From positions 1-50,649 of the forward strand of contig JALQPE010002576.1 of assembly GCA_030407315.1 (NCBI GenBank): DNA of 50,649 nucleotides. The letters run 5' to 3'. Positions 31,187 to 41,561 of the stretch are shown in pieces (position 1 is the first letter of the stretch; each line of letters begins with the position of its first letter). The notes under the pieces are model-generated. The model was given only the letters and a program-made list of their open reading frames with translations. It did not search any database and was not told where the DNA came from. Source of the DNA: Asparagopsis taxiformis. Lineage: Eukaryota; Rhodophyta; Florideophyceae; Bonnemaisoniales; Bonnemaisoniaceae. Position numbers and translations under genes: made by a program.

Positions 31187-31378
31187 GTATTTTGTATTCT
31201 GGCTGGATACGTATTTCATATTCTGGCTGGATACATATTCCGTATTCTGACTGGATACGTATTTCGTATTCTGGCTGGATACATATTCCGTATTCTGGCT
31301 GGTTACGTATTTCCTATTCTAACCGGGTATTTATTTCCTATTCTGACCAGATATGTATTTCCTATTCTGGAGAGACGT
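31187..31378. repeat. 24-bp minisatellite, about eight copies
   Basis: The unit is TATTTCGTATTCTGGCTGGA plus TACG, with drift in the last three copies. The period is divisible by three, so all frames stay open; in one it reads FWLDTYFV-like, in another SGWIRIPY. Confidence 0.9.
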
Positions 31379-31525
31379 ATTGTATACCAGCAGTTTCGTA
31401 AATGATAGAATAAAATACGGTCCGATATGGGCCCTGAATTTACCATCCGCTGTAATTTCTTCCCTCCCGGTTTTCGCTGATATATTGTATACTGGATGTC
31501 GGGTCCTAGTATTCCGCCATATGTA

Positions 31526-31594
31526 CTAGAGAAAGTGGACGTCCGCATCCAAAAATTTTTTATTTTTTTGGACGCGGACGTTCATTTTTTCTAG
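31526..31594. mobile_element. Tiny TA-flanked MITE (Tc1/mariner-like ends)
   Basis: 69 bp, flanked by TA on both sides (31524-31525, 31595-31596). The arms are about 29 bp, CTAGAGAAAGTGGACGTCCG on the left against the inverse of CGGACGTTCATTTTTTCTAG on the right, around an AT core. It folds into one long hairpin. A related end, CTAGAGAGACTGGACGTCCG, starts at 31623 after another TA. Outside it, TCGGGTCCTAGT and ACTAGGACCCG form a further inverted pair. Confidence 0.8.
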
Positions 31595-31649
31595 TAAATC
31601 TCGGGGCCGACTAGGACCCGTACTAGAGAGACTGGACGTCCGCGTCCAC

Positions 31650-32440
31650 TTCCGAAAACACAGACGTATCAGACGCTAAAACCGCGAAGCCATCTAAACC
31701 CAGCGACATCCTGAACACAACTGAGAAGCTCACCGAACCGCTCGACACGAAAACACATGATTACCTCACCCTAATCGGCAGCCTGCGATACCTCGCTGAC
31801 TCTACGCGACCAGACATCGCTTTTATTACTGGATACCTCGCTCGATTCTCCACCAAACCACAACTCTTACACTGGCAAGCCGGAATGCGAGTATTGCGCT
31901 ATCTGCAGCAAATTCAGGACACCGGAATATCATACAAATCGCAAAAGACGGAAGACCTTATCATATTCTCGGATAGCGATTTCGTGGCATGTCCACACAC
32001 ACGCAAATCCACTTCCGGCACCGTTATCATGTACAACAACTCCCCCATCGCGTGTAAATCTAAGCGGCAAAGATTTTTCACAACAAGTACGTGGCACGCA
32101 GAATATGTTGCCGCCTTTCACATGTGAAACGTGTTGAGCGGTGCATCGCTCAACAAGTCAACTTCCTTCGCAACATACTCAGAGACATGCGACACCACAA
32201 CAACCTCCCTACACCGATATACATGGACAACGCGGGAGCCATTACAACTGCCAACACAGAATTCCCAACACCGAAGTCTAAGCACATCGATGTGAAGTAT
32301 CACTTCGTAAAGAGCAGATACAACGCAAACACATAACACTTCACCACACATCTTCGGGCTCCAACGCAGCAGACATCATGACAAAGACACTGAAACCAGC
32401 ACAATTCAGTGCCAAGCTACCGCTCCTACGCCTCACTTAG
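31650..32440 (+). pseudogene. Ty1/copia pol remnant: RNase H and 3' end
   Basis: It starts abruptly next to the mariner-like end at 31623-31649. The frame reads SLRYLADSTRPDIAF, then FSDSDFVACPHTRKSTSG and STWHAEYVAAF. It shifts near 32120 to DNAGAITTANTEFPTPKSKH and again near 32335 to NAADIMTKTLK, ending at TAG 32440. These are the standard copia RNase H blocks. Gag, integrase and most RT are absent, so this is a 5'-truncated dead copy, unrelated to the minus-strand copia element next door. Confidence 0.9.
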
Positions 32441-33077
32441 CACACGTCGCGCGGCGACTGTCGGATGATCAATCCGTTACTACGCGCCGTGTCCGAACTG
32501 AGTCTCCGTGTCGGATGATCATACCTAACTACCAACTATAAGCAGAACGTATAGTATTTATAGGCGGCCGCACTTGTGGGAAAATTTCGAAAAAAAATCC
32601 AAAATAAAAGTTGATTTTTCCACTTGATTTTGGCCTTGCAGAGGCCGGATGATTTGGGACCGGTTGGTCCAGAAATGATGTCCAACGGGGCCACACCAGG
32701 TCTGGGTGATTGGGGTCGGGGCACGAGGGGTGCGTTAGTTGACAGAACACTTTATCGAAGGCTGGTAGTTGTTGTCTGTATCTGAGAAATGAAGACTACT
32801 CTATCCTACTCCCTTCTTATACTGCTTAGCATCTATCTCTAGCATAGTAATATGAAGGATTAGGACTAATTTGAAGTACAAACTGAGTATAAAGCCGGTA
32901 ATCGAACAATTCAACTACGATAGCATTAATTAGAATAGGTATAGGAATTCCATCCAGACAGTAATTAGAAGAAGGTTAGAATTAAAGAATCAATCAATTT
33001 GTGAGACTAGAATTCATACCGAACCGTATGATAGGTCGGCAGACTGACACTCCCAGGTTCTATCGGTTGAATTTTTG
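32441..33077. other. Possible copia LTR start and spacer
   Basis: TGTCGGATGATCA occurs at 32459 and again at 32509. The first could be the start of the 3' LTR of the plus-strand copia remnant. No second LTR was found. The rest shows no gene. Confidence 0.4.
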
Positions 33078-33960
33078 TCACAATGAACGATCCACCCATT
33101 GCTCTACAGGATGTTGTATGCTCGCAGTGCTCAAGATTGATTCTAGGAATTTCCCACGTGAGATGTTTGTTAAATTGTCAGCGGGGTTGTATTCAGACTT
33201 AATGAATCCAACTTTCTCCAGCGTTCTAGAAGAATATGCATCTTTCAAGACTTCTAAGTCGATCATCAAGCGTTTTTCAGTAGTCACGGATGATTTGGTG
33301 ATTACATCGAAGAGAGATAGGCTATCTGTTAACATGAAAATTGGGAATGTTATATCCGTCATTTTGTGAAGGTCATGGCGTAAGGCAAGTGCTGTATCAA
33401 ATGCATCCGCAAAAGCTAAGGTCTCACTCCCAAGGGCTGATCTTTTGACTCTTCTAGCCTTATGAGAAGACCAAATTATAGGTTGAAATCGGGAAAAATT
33501 ATCTGTGAGAAAAATGATGTATCCGAGTTGGGATGATAAGTCACGATTGTTCGCAAATGATGCATCTGAGTACACTTGTATTCTCATAGAATTGATGTGA
33601 AGTTTTGGGTACCTTAGAGGTAAAGATGGAGTCTTTTGTAAATGCTTAAATACAGAATTAAGGGACTTAATGATCCTTTCGGAATTCGCCTTGAATATTG
33701 CTTCAGTGACTTGGGTAGATTGGGCCACTGAACATGAGATATCTGGGCGGGTCTGAGTTATCCAGGCTAGCTTAGCTCGGAATGATCGGAACATCTGAAA
33801 TTCAGAATCTGTAGGGATGGGTTTCAGTTTCTGAATATACTTGTACTGGTGAACTCGGATTTCCGGATGTTTCGTGTCGATTTGTACTCCTAGGAAGTTT
33901 GTGTTATCCCATTCTCGTTATCTGCATTGAAACCTCTGAGCTGTCTTCTGGGAAAGTAAT
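33078..33960 (-). pseudogene. Copia RT end and RNase H
   Basis: ORF 33794-33078 begins FRSFRAKLAWITQTRPDIS and contains the RNase H stretch VYSDASFANNRDLSSQLGY. The same frame extends up to about 33900 (NTNFLGVQIDTK). It is separated from the RT ORF by a stop at 33969 and a shift. Confidence 0.85.
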
Positions 33961-33968
33961 GAAAAAGA

Positions 33969-35579
33969 CTAGTCTCCAGCCTGAAGTGAGTCGTCTACGT
34001 AACTGACACACAATCCTGAAAGTTTACTGTGGCTCTTTTTGAAAAAGAACGCACTGTCAACAGTTGTGGGTTTCATACCGAGGTCATTGACAATGTGATC
34101 TCTTATGGTTTTTCCCCAATAGTCTCCGCTATCGGAAAGTCCATAAAGTGGTTTCAGGAGTTTAAGCATAGTGTCCGGTTTTAAACCAAATTCTTTGGAA
34201 GGCCTGATATAAACGTCACGCGTAAGATTCTCTGAACTTTGGAGGTATGCTTGGGTCACATCAGTAGAAAATAGATGGAATCCAAAAGATGAAGCCAGTC
34301 CAACCAGGATTCTTGTTGAATGTGGTCTAGTGGTGGCGTTGTCGTGTAAAAGGGACGTTTTCATTTTATCCCGGAAACCTTGCACTACGTACCTAGCCTT
34401 CCACACTTCCTTATTTGTCCCTTCGTCCTTGATGGAGAGTACGAATCTTCCACCAAGAATATTGGCATCTTTTGGAACGTTCTCTTTGTTCACCACTTTC
34501 CATGTTCTTTGGTCCAATAATCCTTGTATTTCCTTTCTGTTAGCCTCCAAGAACTTACTAGCTCGAGGGTCACCATGTTTTATCACTTCTGTGATATTGG
34601 TTGCGATAGGCTCACTTCTTGGTTTAATTCTGGACAGAGATCCACTGGACTGATTATTTTCCGGTGTTCCTTCAGCAGGTGATTCTGAACTATTACTTCG
34701 GTATGGTTTCACTTGTTGTATATTGAATATCCCTTCATATGTCCTACTTGCGTTCTGAACAGTAATCAGTTTGTCATCTATGAATACAACGTGGAATGGT
34801 CCCATCCATTGTTTCTCTTTTTCTCGATATACTAGGACTTTGTCTCCAATCGAGTAGTGTCTATCGGATGATGCTGGGACATTCTTCTGTAACGCTGTCT
34901 TAATCTTTCTTTCTGCAATTATAGAGTTCATTTCCTTCTGGGCTACGGTGAGGGCTTTCATTCTCTCCATTTGGGTTGGAAGATTACTGCCTATATTTGG
35001 GAATCGTGGAATGACTCCAAATACTAGCAGAGATGGAACCAGACCGTTTTCTCCTATCGTGTCATTCATGGCTTTCACCGCAAGTCTGAGTATAATTTCT
35101 TCTTTCAATTGAGGGAAGTCAGCTTGTACCTTACGATAAATTCTCCTCAGTAGATCGTGGAGTCGTTCTCCAATCCCTAGTGAGTTATGAGCTTCGATAC
35201 CAGATATTCGTAGAGTAATGCCATTCTCATCGGTGAAATTCTTCCAACGTGGCGAGGTGAATAATGAACCGAAATCAGTTCTAAGTAGATTAGGATATCC
35301 GGTGTACAGGGTACACCAACATTCTAGGAATGCTAGCCAAACCCCTTCTACGGTTTGCCCGTAAGCCTTGCCATGTGCATCCAGGAAGGTGGCGGTTGAA
35401 AGTCTGGTTGTGGTGTCAACTACGTGTAATATTGCCTTTCCGTTGATAAACATTAGATCTAGTGAGACTTCATCTCCGAAAACTATATCGTCTTCTGACG
35501 GGAGGGATACTTTGAGACGCATAGGTGCGGGGCCGAATCTTTGGCACGTCTCACATGAAAGGGGAATTTCTTCTAGCAT
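33969..35579 (-). pseudogene. Copia integrase and reverse transcriptase
   Basis: 536 codons. CETC at the start is the CxxC half of the integrase zinc site. The catalytic acidic residues are in DLMFI or VVDTTT, LRTDFGSLF and GIGERLHDLL. RT follows a Ser-rich linker: the block RTWKVVNKENVPKDAN, then FSTDVTQAYLQSSENL, LLKPLYGLSDSGDYW, and YVDD just before a premature stop. The amino half of the zinc site lies in the ORF before (35934-35605), one frame away. Confidence 0.93.
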
Positions 35580-35604
35580 CTTTTTTGTATTTTCATTGAG
35601 CTTA

Positions 35605-36306
35605 TCAGGTCGAGCTCTTTTTTATCAAATCAATTATTTTATCTGTCACGGGGTGTCGAAAACCACGATGGAGTTTGGTAAGTTCACTCTTAGTGAACAG
35701 AATTTCATTCGGCATATCCCATTCCAAGTAGATATGGCCAAGTTTTCTAGTTAGGGGAATCTTCCAGTCAGTTCCTTTGCATCTTAGAACATTTTCGACA
35801 GTATCAAATGAGAGTTTGTATTTGTCCAATATGTCTCGTCTAAGAAGTAGTGGAATATCAGCTTGGGTTATGTCAGCCTGGATCGGGATAAATGATCCAT
35901 TGGGGGGTTGGAGTTCGGATCTGAAGAGATCCAAATGATTTTTGTAAGTCCGTTCCGAACTTATAAACGTTGTTATTATTATCTGCTTTAAACTTGGTCC
36001 CTTTAAAGCGACAGTAAGCTTGCGCTTGCCGTCGCCCGATCACGGTCTTCTGGGCACCAGTATCAATGCAAGCACCATTCCAAATATTCTGGTGTGTAAT
36101 TCCTTTACGATACTTGTTGTTATGGTTTACTGCACTTGTCTTGACAAAGGATTGATTAAAAACAACGAAATATGTTCGGGAACTCTTCTCTGACGTGCTT
36201 ATGTTAGTTTTTTGGCTTTGATTTGAGTTCCACCGATCTTTCCTGAGGACAGTATCGTTTTCTTCATTGGTTAGTACTTGAAAACGATGGTGGGAACTGC
36301 CTCCTT
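35605..36306 (-). pseudogene. Copia protease and start of integrase
   Basis: The protease site ACIDTGAQKTVIG lies near 36070-36030 (DTGA 36064-36053). A shift near 35940 leads to ORF 35934-35605 with IPLLLRRDILDKYKLSF and then LHRGFRHP, the HxxxxH half of the integrase zinc site. A six-T run at 35618-35623 marks the likely place of the next frameshift, into the ORF at 35579. Confidence 0.8.
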
Positions 36307-37845
36307 CTAAACATCATCAGGATTGAGTACATCAGGGAATCCTTCCATCATGAGATTGGAATCGTCCTCATTGTAGAAGTTTTCTACGAGTTCTTCTTCT
36401 TGTTTTATTTCTATTTGGTTTTTAAAACTTGACTCAGAGTTATTATCCATAGTGGTATCATCAGAACTTCCGTTATTGTCTCCTATTATGTCTTCTGCTT
36501 GTACGCATAGCTCGTAGAGAATGCCCTTAACATTATGTGGGTCCGCTTGAATCATTTCCCCGACATTGTTAATGATGTTGCGAGGCTTGGTGCAATCTCG
36601 GATGAAATGTTCTTTGCTTCCGCAGTTATGACATTTGCGTGGGTTTCCAAAATTGTCAATTCCATTCTTGCCCTCAGCATCAGTGTATGAACTCCTTACT
36701 GTATTATCATTTTTGAAAAATCCTCGAGGAGCTGATGATTTTGAACCAGGTTTGCGAGGACGACCATATATTCCTTGACCTTGGAAATATACTCTGGGAG
36801 GTAGGTGATCAGATTTATGGCCATAAGTAGAGATATTATCTCGCTTCCTCGCCTCAATTTCTTCCTGTTCCTGAAGCCAAGCCGCATCAAGTGCAGTGAA
36901 AAGTTGATGGAAGTTCGAACGGGGAATAGCGGAATGAGACTGGGATAGAGGTGCTTTAGCCCATTGGTGTCCGATAACAGCCTTTTGGAGATATTCAATT
37001 TGGGCCTCTTCATTACGATATATCTGAGGTCCTTGAGGAGCAAGTCTACATATTGTATCTCGGAGTTCTTCAAGAGCTATCGATGGAGAGCATTTGCGGA
37101 TCCTGACAATCTCTGACAGGCGCAGTTGTTGTAGATGTTTCCTGATTCTATTCTGACGGTTGATGTTGTTAAACTCTTCCTGCATCATTTGTACGGCGAC
37201 TGGGAACGTCTGTGCTCTGGCAAGAACTGTTTGGCCGAAGAACCTTCTTGCTTCTCCGTCGAATAGGTGGTGGAGTAGTTGGAATCTTTGATCTTGAGTC
37301 ATCTCCTAGTCGTTCGCCGCATCCAAGTAATTGTTGAGGTATCCAGTGATGTCTTCTCCGAGTTTTCCACAGAACTTTTCCGATGTCTTGAAGCGAGTAG
37401 CCATCTTGTGAGCGATTTTCCAGTGGGAGAATTGATCGCCGTTCCGGTTATTTGGATTCTCTCCATTTCCACCGGTAACTTGGTTCGTTCTCCCAATGTT
37501 CTTGACCGCGGCGACAGCACTGTCAATTTCTCTCTGATTTTCATGGAACATTGTTGGTAAACCCAGTACAACTCGGTTGCTATCTGGGTGTGGATTATAC
37601 TGGAGTCCCTTCAAGGCTAAGTAGTCTCTGATTAAACGGTGGAGCATGTGCGGGCCATTGAGTGCATCGGTTGAATACAATACGTCAGCTGGAAGGTCGC
37701 TCCGCAGGTCGGTGATGACGTCAGCATCTTCAGGTTGTGGGTCTGCGTTTACGTGTACAGCTATTACAGCTTTTATACCAATTTGTATTTCAGAGCTAGG
37801 ATCCAGATTATTCAATGATGCTCTAATATTGTCCAGAGTAGGCAT
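36307..37845 (-). pseudogene. gag: Copia Gag with one in-frame TAG
   Basis: Frame from ATG 37845 to 36307, split only by TAG at 37306-37308, with an ATG four codons later in effect (37302). Part 1 is 179 residues. Part 2 is 331 residues and starts with helical Gag sequence (FQLLHHLFDGEARRFFG). It has one zinc knuckle CHNCGSKEHFIRDC (CX2CX4HX4C). The C-terminus is acidic. Either a nonsense change or leaky termination. Confidence 0.85.
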
Positions 37846-37876
37846 TTTTCTTCAATAAAGCAGAATCAACGAGAAT

Positions 37877-38182
37877 TTATTTGCGTTTGGACTTGGCCAA
37901 AGCGACACGGTGCTTGTTTGACACAAAGTGTATGTCGTATGTGTTACGATCTAGAAACTTTATCTTACAGAGATGGCACTGTAAGTTGGCTTGGGCAACT
38001 TCCCTAGCAGCTTCGACACGTTTATGCTTCTGTCCAGCAAGGTGCTGGTTTAACTGGTATGAAGAGCTAAACTGGCACACGCAAAGATCACAGGAGTATA
38101 CACGTGTGTTATTTCGGCGACGATGACGTTGTACTCGCGCAGTGGAAACACGGTGGGTATTTACGGACGGACTGTCCGGCAT
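37877..38182 (-). CDS. Two-finger C2H2 zinc protein ahead of the copia gag
   Basis: 101 codons from ATG 38182, intact, ending 31 nt before the copia gag start on the same strand. Finger 1: CDLCVCQFSSSYQLNQH with a second His in HKR. Finger 2: CHLCKIKFLDRNTYDIH then NKH. The long linker and HxxxxxH spacing resemble the U1-type/JAZ fingers that bind RNA or double-stranded RNA. The N- and C-termini are basic. Close spacing and shared strand suggest it is the first ORF of the copia element, but it may be an unrelated neighbour. Confidence 0.75.
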   Translation of the reverse strand: MPDSPSVNTHRVSTARVQRHRRRNNTRVYSCDLCVCQFSSSYQLNQHLAGQKHKRVEAAREVAQANLQCHLCKIKFLDRNTYDIHFVSNKHRVALAKSKRK

Positions 38183-38328
38183 AAACTCCAGATTTCTTGT
38201 CGACGTTTGATTGGCGGAGGCAATCCGGCGGTACGTGTCAGAGGCCTGCGCAGTATTGGGCTTGGTGGATTTTATAGTGGGTGGCGGTGGCTAACTGACA
38301 CGTGGGATCCTAATAGAGCTGTGTGGTG
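38183..38328. other. Short spacer upstream of the zinc finger ORF
   Basis: Contains the inverted pair ACGTGTCAG (38235 region) and CTGACACGTG (38295-38304), the latter with a CACGTG core. It could be promoter sequence for the minus-strand ORF. Confidence 0.3.
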
Positions 38329-38402
38329 TGTAGGACCAGCCGGGGTGGCGATCGCTAAGGGAGTTCTAGAATTGCAGCCGTGTCAGGGCGAGGTGAACCG
38401 TA
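38329..38402 (-). repeat. Fragment of the gypsy LTR (first 74 bp)
   Basis: Starts TGTAGGACCAGCCGG and matches positions 8-81 of the LTR up to GTGAACCGTA, where element C begins. So another copy of the same gypsy family was hit by a CACTA-like element. The rest of this LTR should lie beyond element C. Confidence 0.93.
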
Positions 38403-38830
38403 CCCTACGGTGTTGAGAATGAAAAAAGACAGTAAATTTACTGTCTGAGACAGTAAAAATTACTGTCTGGCCAAGACAGTGCGCGGAGACAGTAAAATTT
38501 ACTGTCTGGAAATCTCAGAATACTGCTGCAGCAGTAAACTGGCACGAAATCTGGACAGTACCAAAAACAGTAAAATTTACTGTCCAGAACAGTAAATTTT
38601 ACTGTCCGGAAGTGTTGCCGCCAGACAGTATGCGCAGACAGTACATTTTACTGTCTGAGGCAATGCATTGTATTGGAATACTGCACTGTCTGGGGAAATC
38701 TGTAGACAGTAGTGTAGATAGCAAATTGTATTGTCTGCGGGTAGTAACGTGCATTGGTTGACAACACTGTCTGGTGGAGTGGACTTGACAGGAAATAAGG
38801 ATCATAGTGTTAGTATGAAGGTAAATATTG
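38403..38830 (+). mobile_element. Right end of element C (CACTA-like, same family as A)
   Basis: Starts CCCTACGGTGTTGAGAATG (one change from CACTA), then the shared palindrome series ACAGTAAATTTACTGT and so on. It matches 40156-40590 and, inverted, 22915-22490. The element continues to at least 40155, where B interrupts it. Its other end is outside the window. Confidence 0.9.
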
Positions 38831-39180
38831 GAATGGTTTGTGGTTCACGACTATATTGATTTTGATGGAGCTTTTCAGATATTTGTAGGTAGCAAAGTTA
38901 GTAAGAGGGAAGATAAGTTCTACAGGAGAGCGGATCGACCGCCTTCGGATGGGTATGATGGTTTATGTCATACATAAGCACAATAGGATCATCTTTGTAA
39001 GACATGGAATGAATCACTTCTGAGGCACGTTGGTAGTACTGCCACGTAACAGCGACAGTGACAGTTCGAGTTTGAGATTTAGTTAAGTCGATTTAGTAGT
39101 TCTGTTAATAGTAAAGTTTTCAATGAGAATAAAGACAATAACTGCTATGAGGAAGTACTACACTGCGCCGCTTTAGCCAC
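38831..39180. other. Element C interior, no gene seen
   Basis: Shares only its first part (to about 38900) with the other family ends; then it differs. No motif was noticed. Confidence 0.4.
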
Positions 39181-40132
39181 TCAACCCCACACAGATGCGG
39201 CACGAACAGCCGGTTCTCCAGATCTAGCAGGATAATCAAGTTCAGCCACTTGCGGCTTTGTAGACTCTTCGGCTTCAGCGGCAGCCAAGGCCGCTGCTTC
39301 CTCATCACGTTTGCGCTGTCTCGAGAGGATGATACCATCGAACAATACCTTTGCATCTGATGCATCCATTCGTAAATTGGCAGCAGCTGTCATCGGCGCC
39401 TCTTGGATTTCATTTTCCTCGATCTGTTTGATTCACGTATTCGCGATAGCATCGCTCGAGCATGTTGCGCTGCAGATCTCGCACTGTACTCTCGCTGTAC
39501 GGAAAGAGCGGGACGAGCGACAGGCGCTGCACTTGCTCTGGGGGCAGCACGCGCTCTGCAAGGAAGAGTAGTTTTCCGAGCAAACTTGGCGCGTCTTGCA
39601 TCGTCGGGGCAAGATTGTTGAAAACATTCACAGCCTTATCGTTGCCAATTTTAAGCAGGGCTTTGATAACAGCCACATCTTGAATTGCAGATGGTACAAT
39701 TGTCTTCTCAGTGACGAGATTGCTCAAGTAGCTGGAAACAAGGCACCGCGCAAGATACCTGGGCCAAGTTTGCGTTTGTACGAGGTGACCTCACGCATAT
39801 CACGGGACGCATATAAACAGGTGTGGTACCAATAGCACACAAGCTGACCATATTCAGCCACGAGCTGCTGCTGACGGGCAACAAAGCGTTTCTTGGCTAC
39901 CTACATCGAAGCCATGACAACTGCTGTGGCTGCCATGTAAGGATGAGCGCCCAGAAGCCAACTTGCTTTGGTGCCATTAGATCGAGCGTCGCTGAGAAGG
40001 CAATGGCTGCTCTCAGAGAAGCGTATTTGCTCGGGAGCAGCACCGCGACGGCATCGGAGTTACTGCACGCGCTGTTGCAACATGCTGCTCGTTGTCTGAG
40101 TTGGGACGCGGAGTGAGCCGAAAGGCAGACAT
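39181..40132 (-). pseudogene. Broken gene in element C, unknown helical protein
   Basis: Pieces on the minus strand join in order. A possible start is at 40132 (MSAFRLTP). Then a frame with MAATAVVMASM, a lone TAG at 39901-39903, and VAKKRFVARQQQLVAEYGQL. A shift near 39730 leads to LVTEKTIVPSAIQDVAVIKA, and another near 39410 to MTAAANLRMDASDAKVLFDG and an Ala/Glu-rich tail ending at 39181. Mostly helical; no family is recognised. At least two shifts and one stop indicate decay. Confidence 0.45.
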
Positions 40133-40155
40133 GGTCGTCGGCGTGAAATGACTGC

Positions 40156-40640
40156 CACTACGGTGTTGAGAATGAAAACAGACAGTAAATTTACTGTCTG
40201 AGACAGTAAAAATTACTGTCTGGCCAAGACAGTGCGCGGAGACAGTAAAATTTACTGTCTGGAAATTTCAGAATACTGCTGCAGCAGTAAACTGGCACGA
40301 AATCTGGACAGTACCAAAACAGTAAAATTTACTGTCCAGAACAGTAAATTTTACTGTCCGGAAGTGTTGCCGCCAGACAGTATGTGCAGACAGTACATTT
40401 TACTGTCTGAGACAATACATTGTACTGTATTACTGCACTGTCTGGGGAAATCTGTAGACAGTAGTGTAGATAGCAAATTGTATTGTCTGCGGGTAGTACC
40501 GTGCATTGTTTGACAACACTGTCTGGTGGAGTGGACTTAGAGGAAATATGGAGCATAGTGTTGGTGTGAAGGTAAATATTGGAATGGTGTGTGGTATACG
40601 ACTATATTAATTGTGATGGTGCTTTACAGATAGTTGGGTG
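40156..40640 (+). repeat. Right subterminal repeats of element B
   Basis: The same palindrome series as in A and C: ACAGTAAATTTACTGT, ACAGTAAAAATTACTGT, ACAGTAAAATTTACTGT and others to about 40530. Shared unique sequence (GGTAAATATTGGAATGGT) follows, matching inverted 22450-22500. Confidence 0.92.
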
Positions 40641-41054
40641 CGGGGAAGCTAGATGCTGAATAGGACGTTGGAGAAAGGAAGATTGGGAGAACAGAACATA
40701 TCTGGTTTGTCTCACCGTAAGGAGAGAATGTACATAGTAGCTATAATATGTTGAGTTTAGCATTTCAAATTATACCTATCTATCTTTGCATTGAAAGTGT
40801 CTAGTAGGAGACGTCAGTCTGGTAGCGAGGTGTGGTATGCACAGGACGTGGGTGGTGGCAAAGGAAAGAATACGCACCATCCACCACTAAATTATGAAAA
40901 ATACCGTTACGGAGCACTGGGAAGCATTATTATTATGTAGAGTAGACCAGGATGGATGCATCCACTGAAATGATATTTGCTACAACACTGCTGTACTAAG
41001 CGTGACATCCTTCAAAGCAATTCTCCTTTTAGCAAACTCCAATTGCAGGTCAAG
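40641..41054. other. Spacer, no gene seen
   Basis: The first 70 bp still match element A (inverted, about 22370-22430). The remainder is likely the promoter and leader of the gene at 41055. Confidence 0.4.
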
Positions 41055-41561
41055 ATGAATCCCGAAACCTCCGTAAGCATCGCCGCATTTTCCGAAATAA
41101 CGCGTGAGGGCTTTTCGAACATCACTGCAGAGTTGAAAGCCCTGAGTGATAAAATGGATGCCGTCGAGAAGAGCACCATTCAATTACGCGAGACTCTCGG
41201 AAATGTCGCCAAGACTGTCTCCATGCTAAACACCGATATGCAGGAGGTCAAGAGCATCGTCGATGGGCTTCTGAGCCAGGGACAAGGACATCCGAAGAAG
41301 ATCGCCTCCGAGAAGGACAGGGAACGTCTCCGCATTGCGCAGGATGCGGAGAAATCGTTCACGTTCGAAATGGTGTGTGCTGTGCTGTGTGCTGTTGTTC
41401 CAACGTACACGAAGGCAATGGTGGATAAGAGGGATAGGCATTTCAACGGATGCCAGCTAATCAATACGCTGATGTTCGCCAGGCAGAGCAATGAGCGAAA
41501 GGATGTGTTCAATAGACGCTTGCCGGCCGGAACCACATTGAATTGCGCTGCCAAGTTGTGA
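41055..41561 (+). CDS. Coiled-coil protein, first part
   Basis: 168 codons from ATG 41055 (context AAGATGA). Residues 15-75 form a strong coiled coil (ITAELKALSDKMDAVEKST, LNTDMQEVKSIVDGLL). A helical part follows with a hydrophobic stretch FEMVCAVLCAVVPTYTKAMV. No family is recognised. The next frame on the same strand overlaps its end, so the two may be one protein. Confidence 0.6.
   Translation: MNPETSVSIAAFSEITREGFSNITAELKALSDKMDAVEKSTIQLRETLGNVAKTVSMLNTDMQEVKSIVDGLLSQGQGHPKKIASEKDRERLRIAQDAEKSFTFEMVCAVLCAVVPTYTKAMVDKRDRHFNGCQLINTLMFARQSNERKDVFNRRLPAGTTLNCAAKL

Larger units (their letters stand above)
33078..37845 (-). mobile_element. Decayed Ty1/copia-type retrotransposon body
   Basis: Order on the minus strand: gag with zinc knuckle, protease DTGA, integrase, RT, RNase H. 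Integrase before RT defines the copia superfamily. At least three frame breaks and two stops are present. I could not find LTRs, so borders are not known; the limits given are those of coding sequence. Confidence 0.9.

Noticed and set aside
32441..38328. LTRs for the minus-strand copia element
   Set aside because: No direct repeat longer than a few bases was found between the two flanks by eye.
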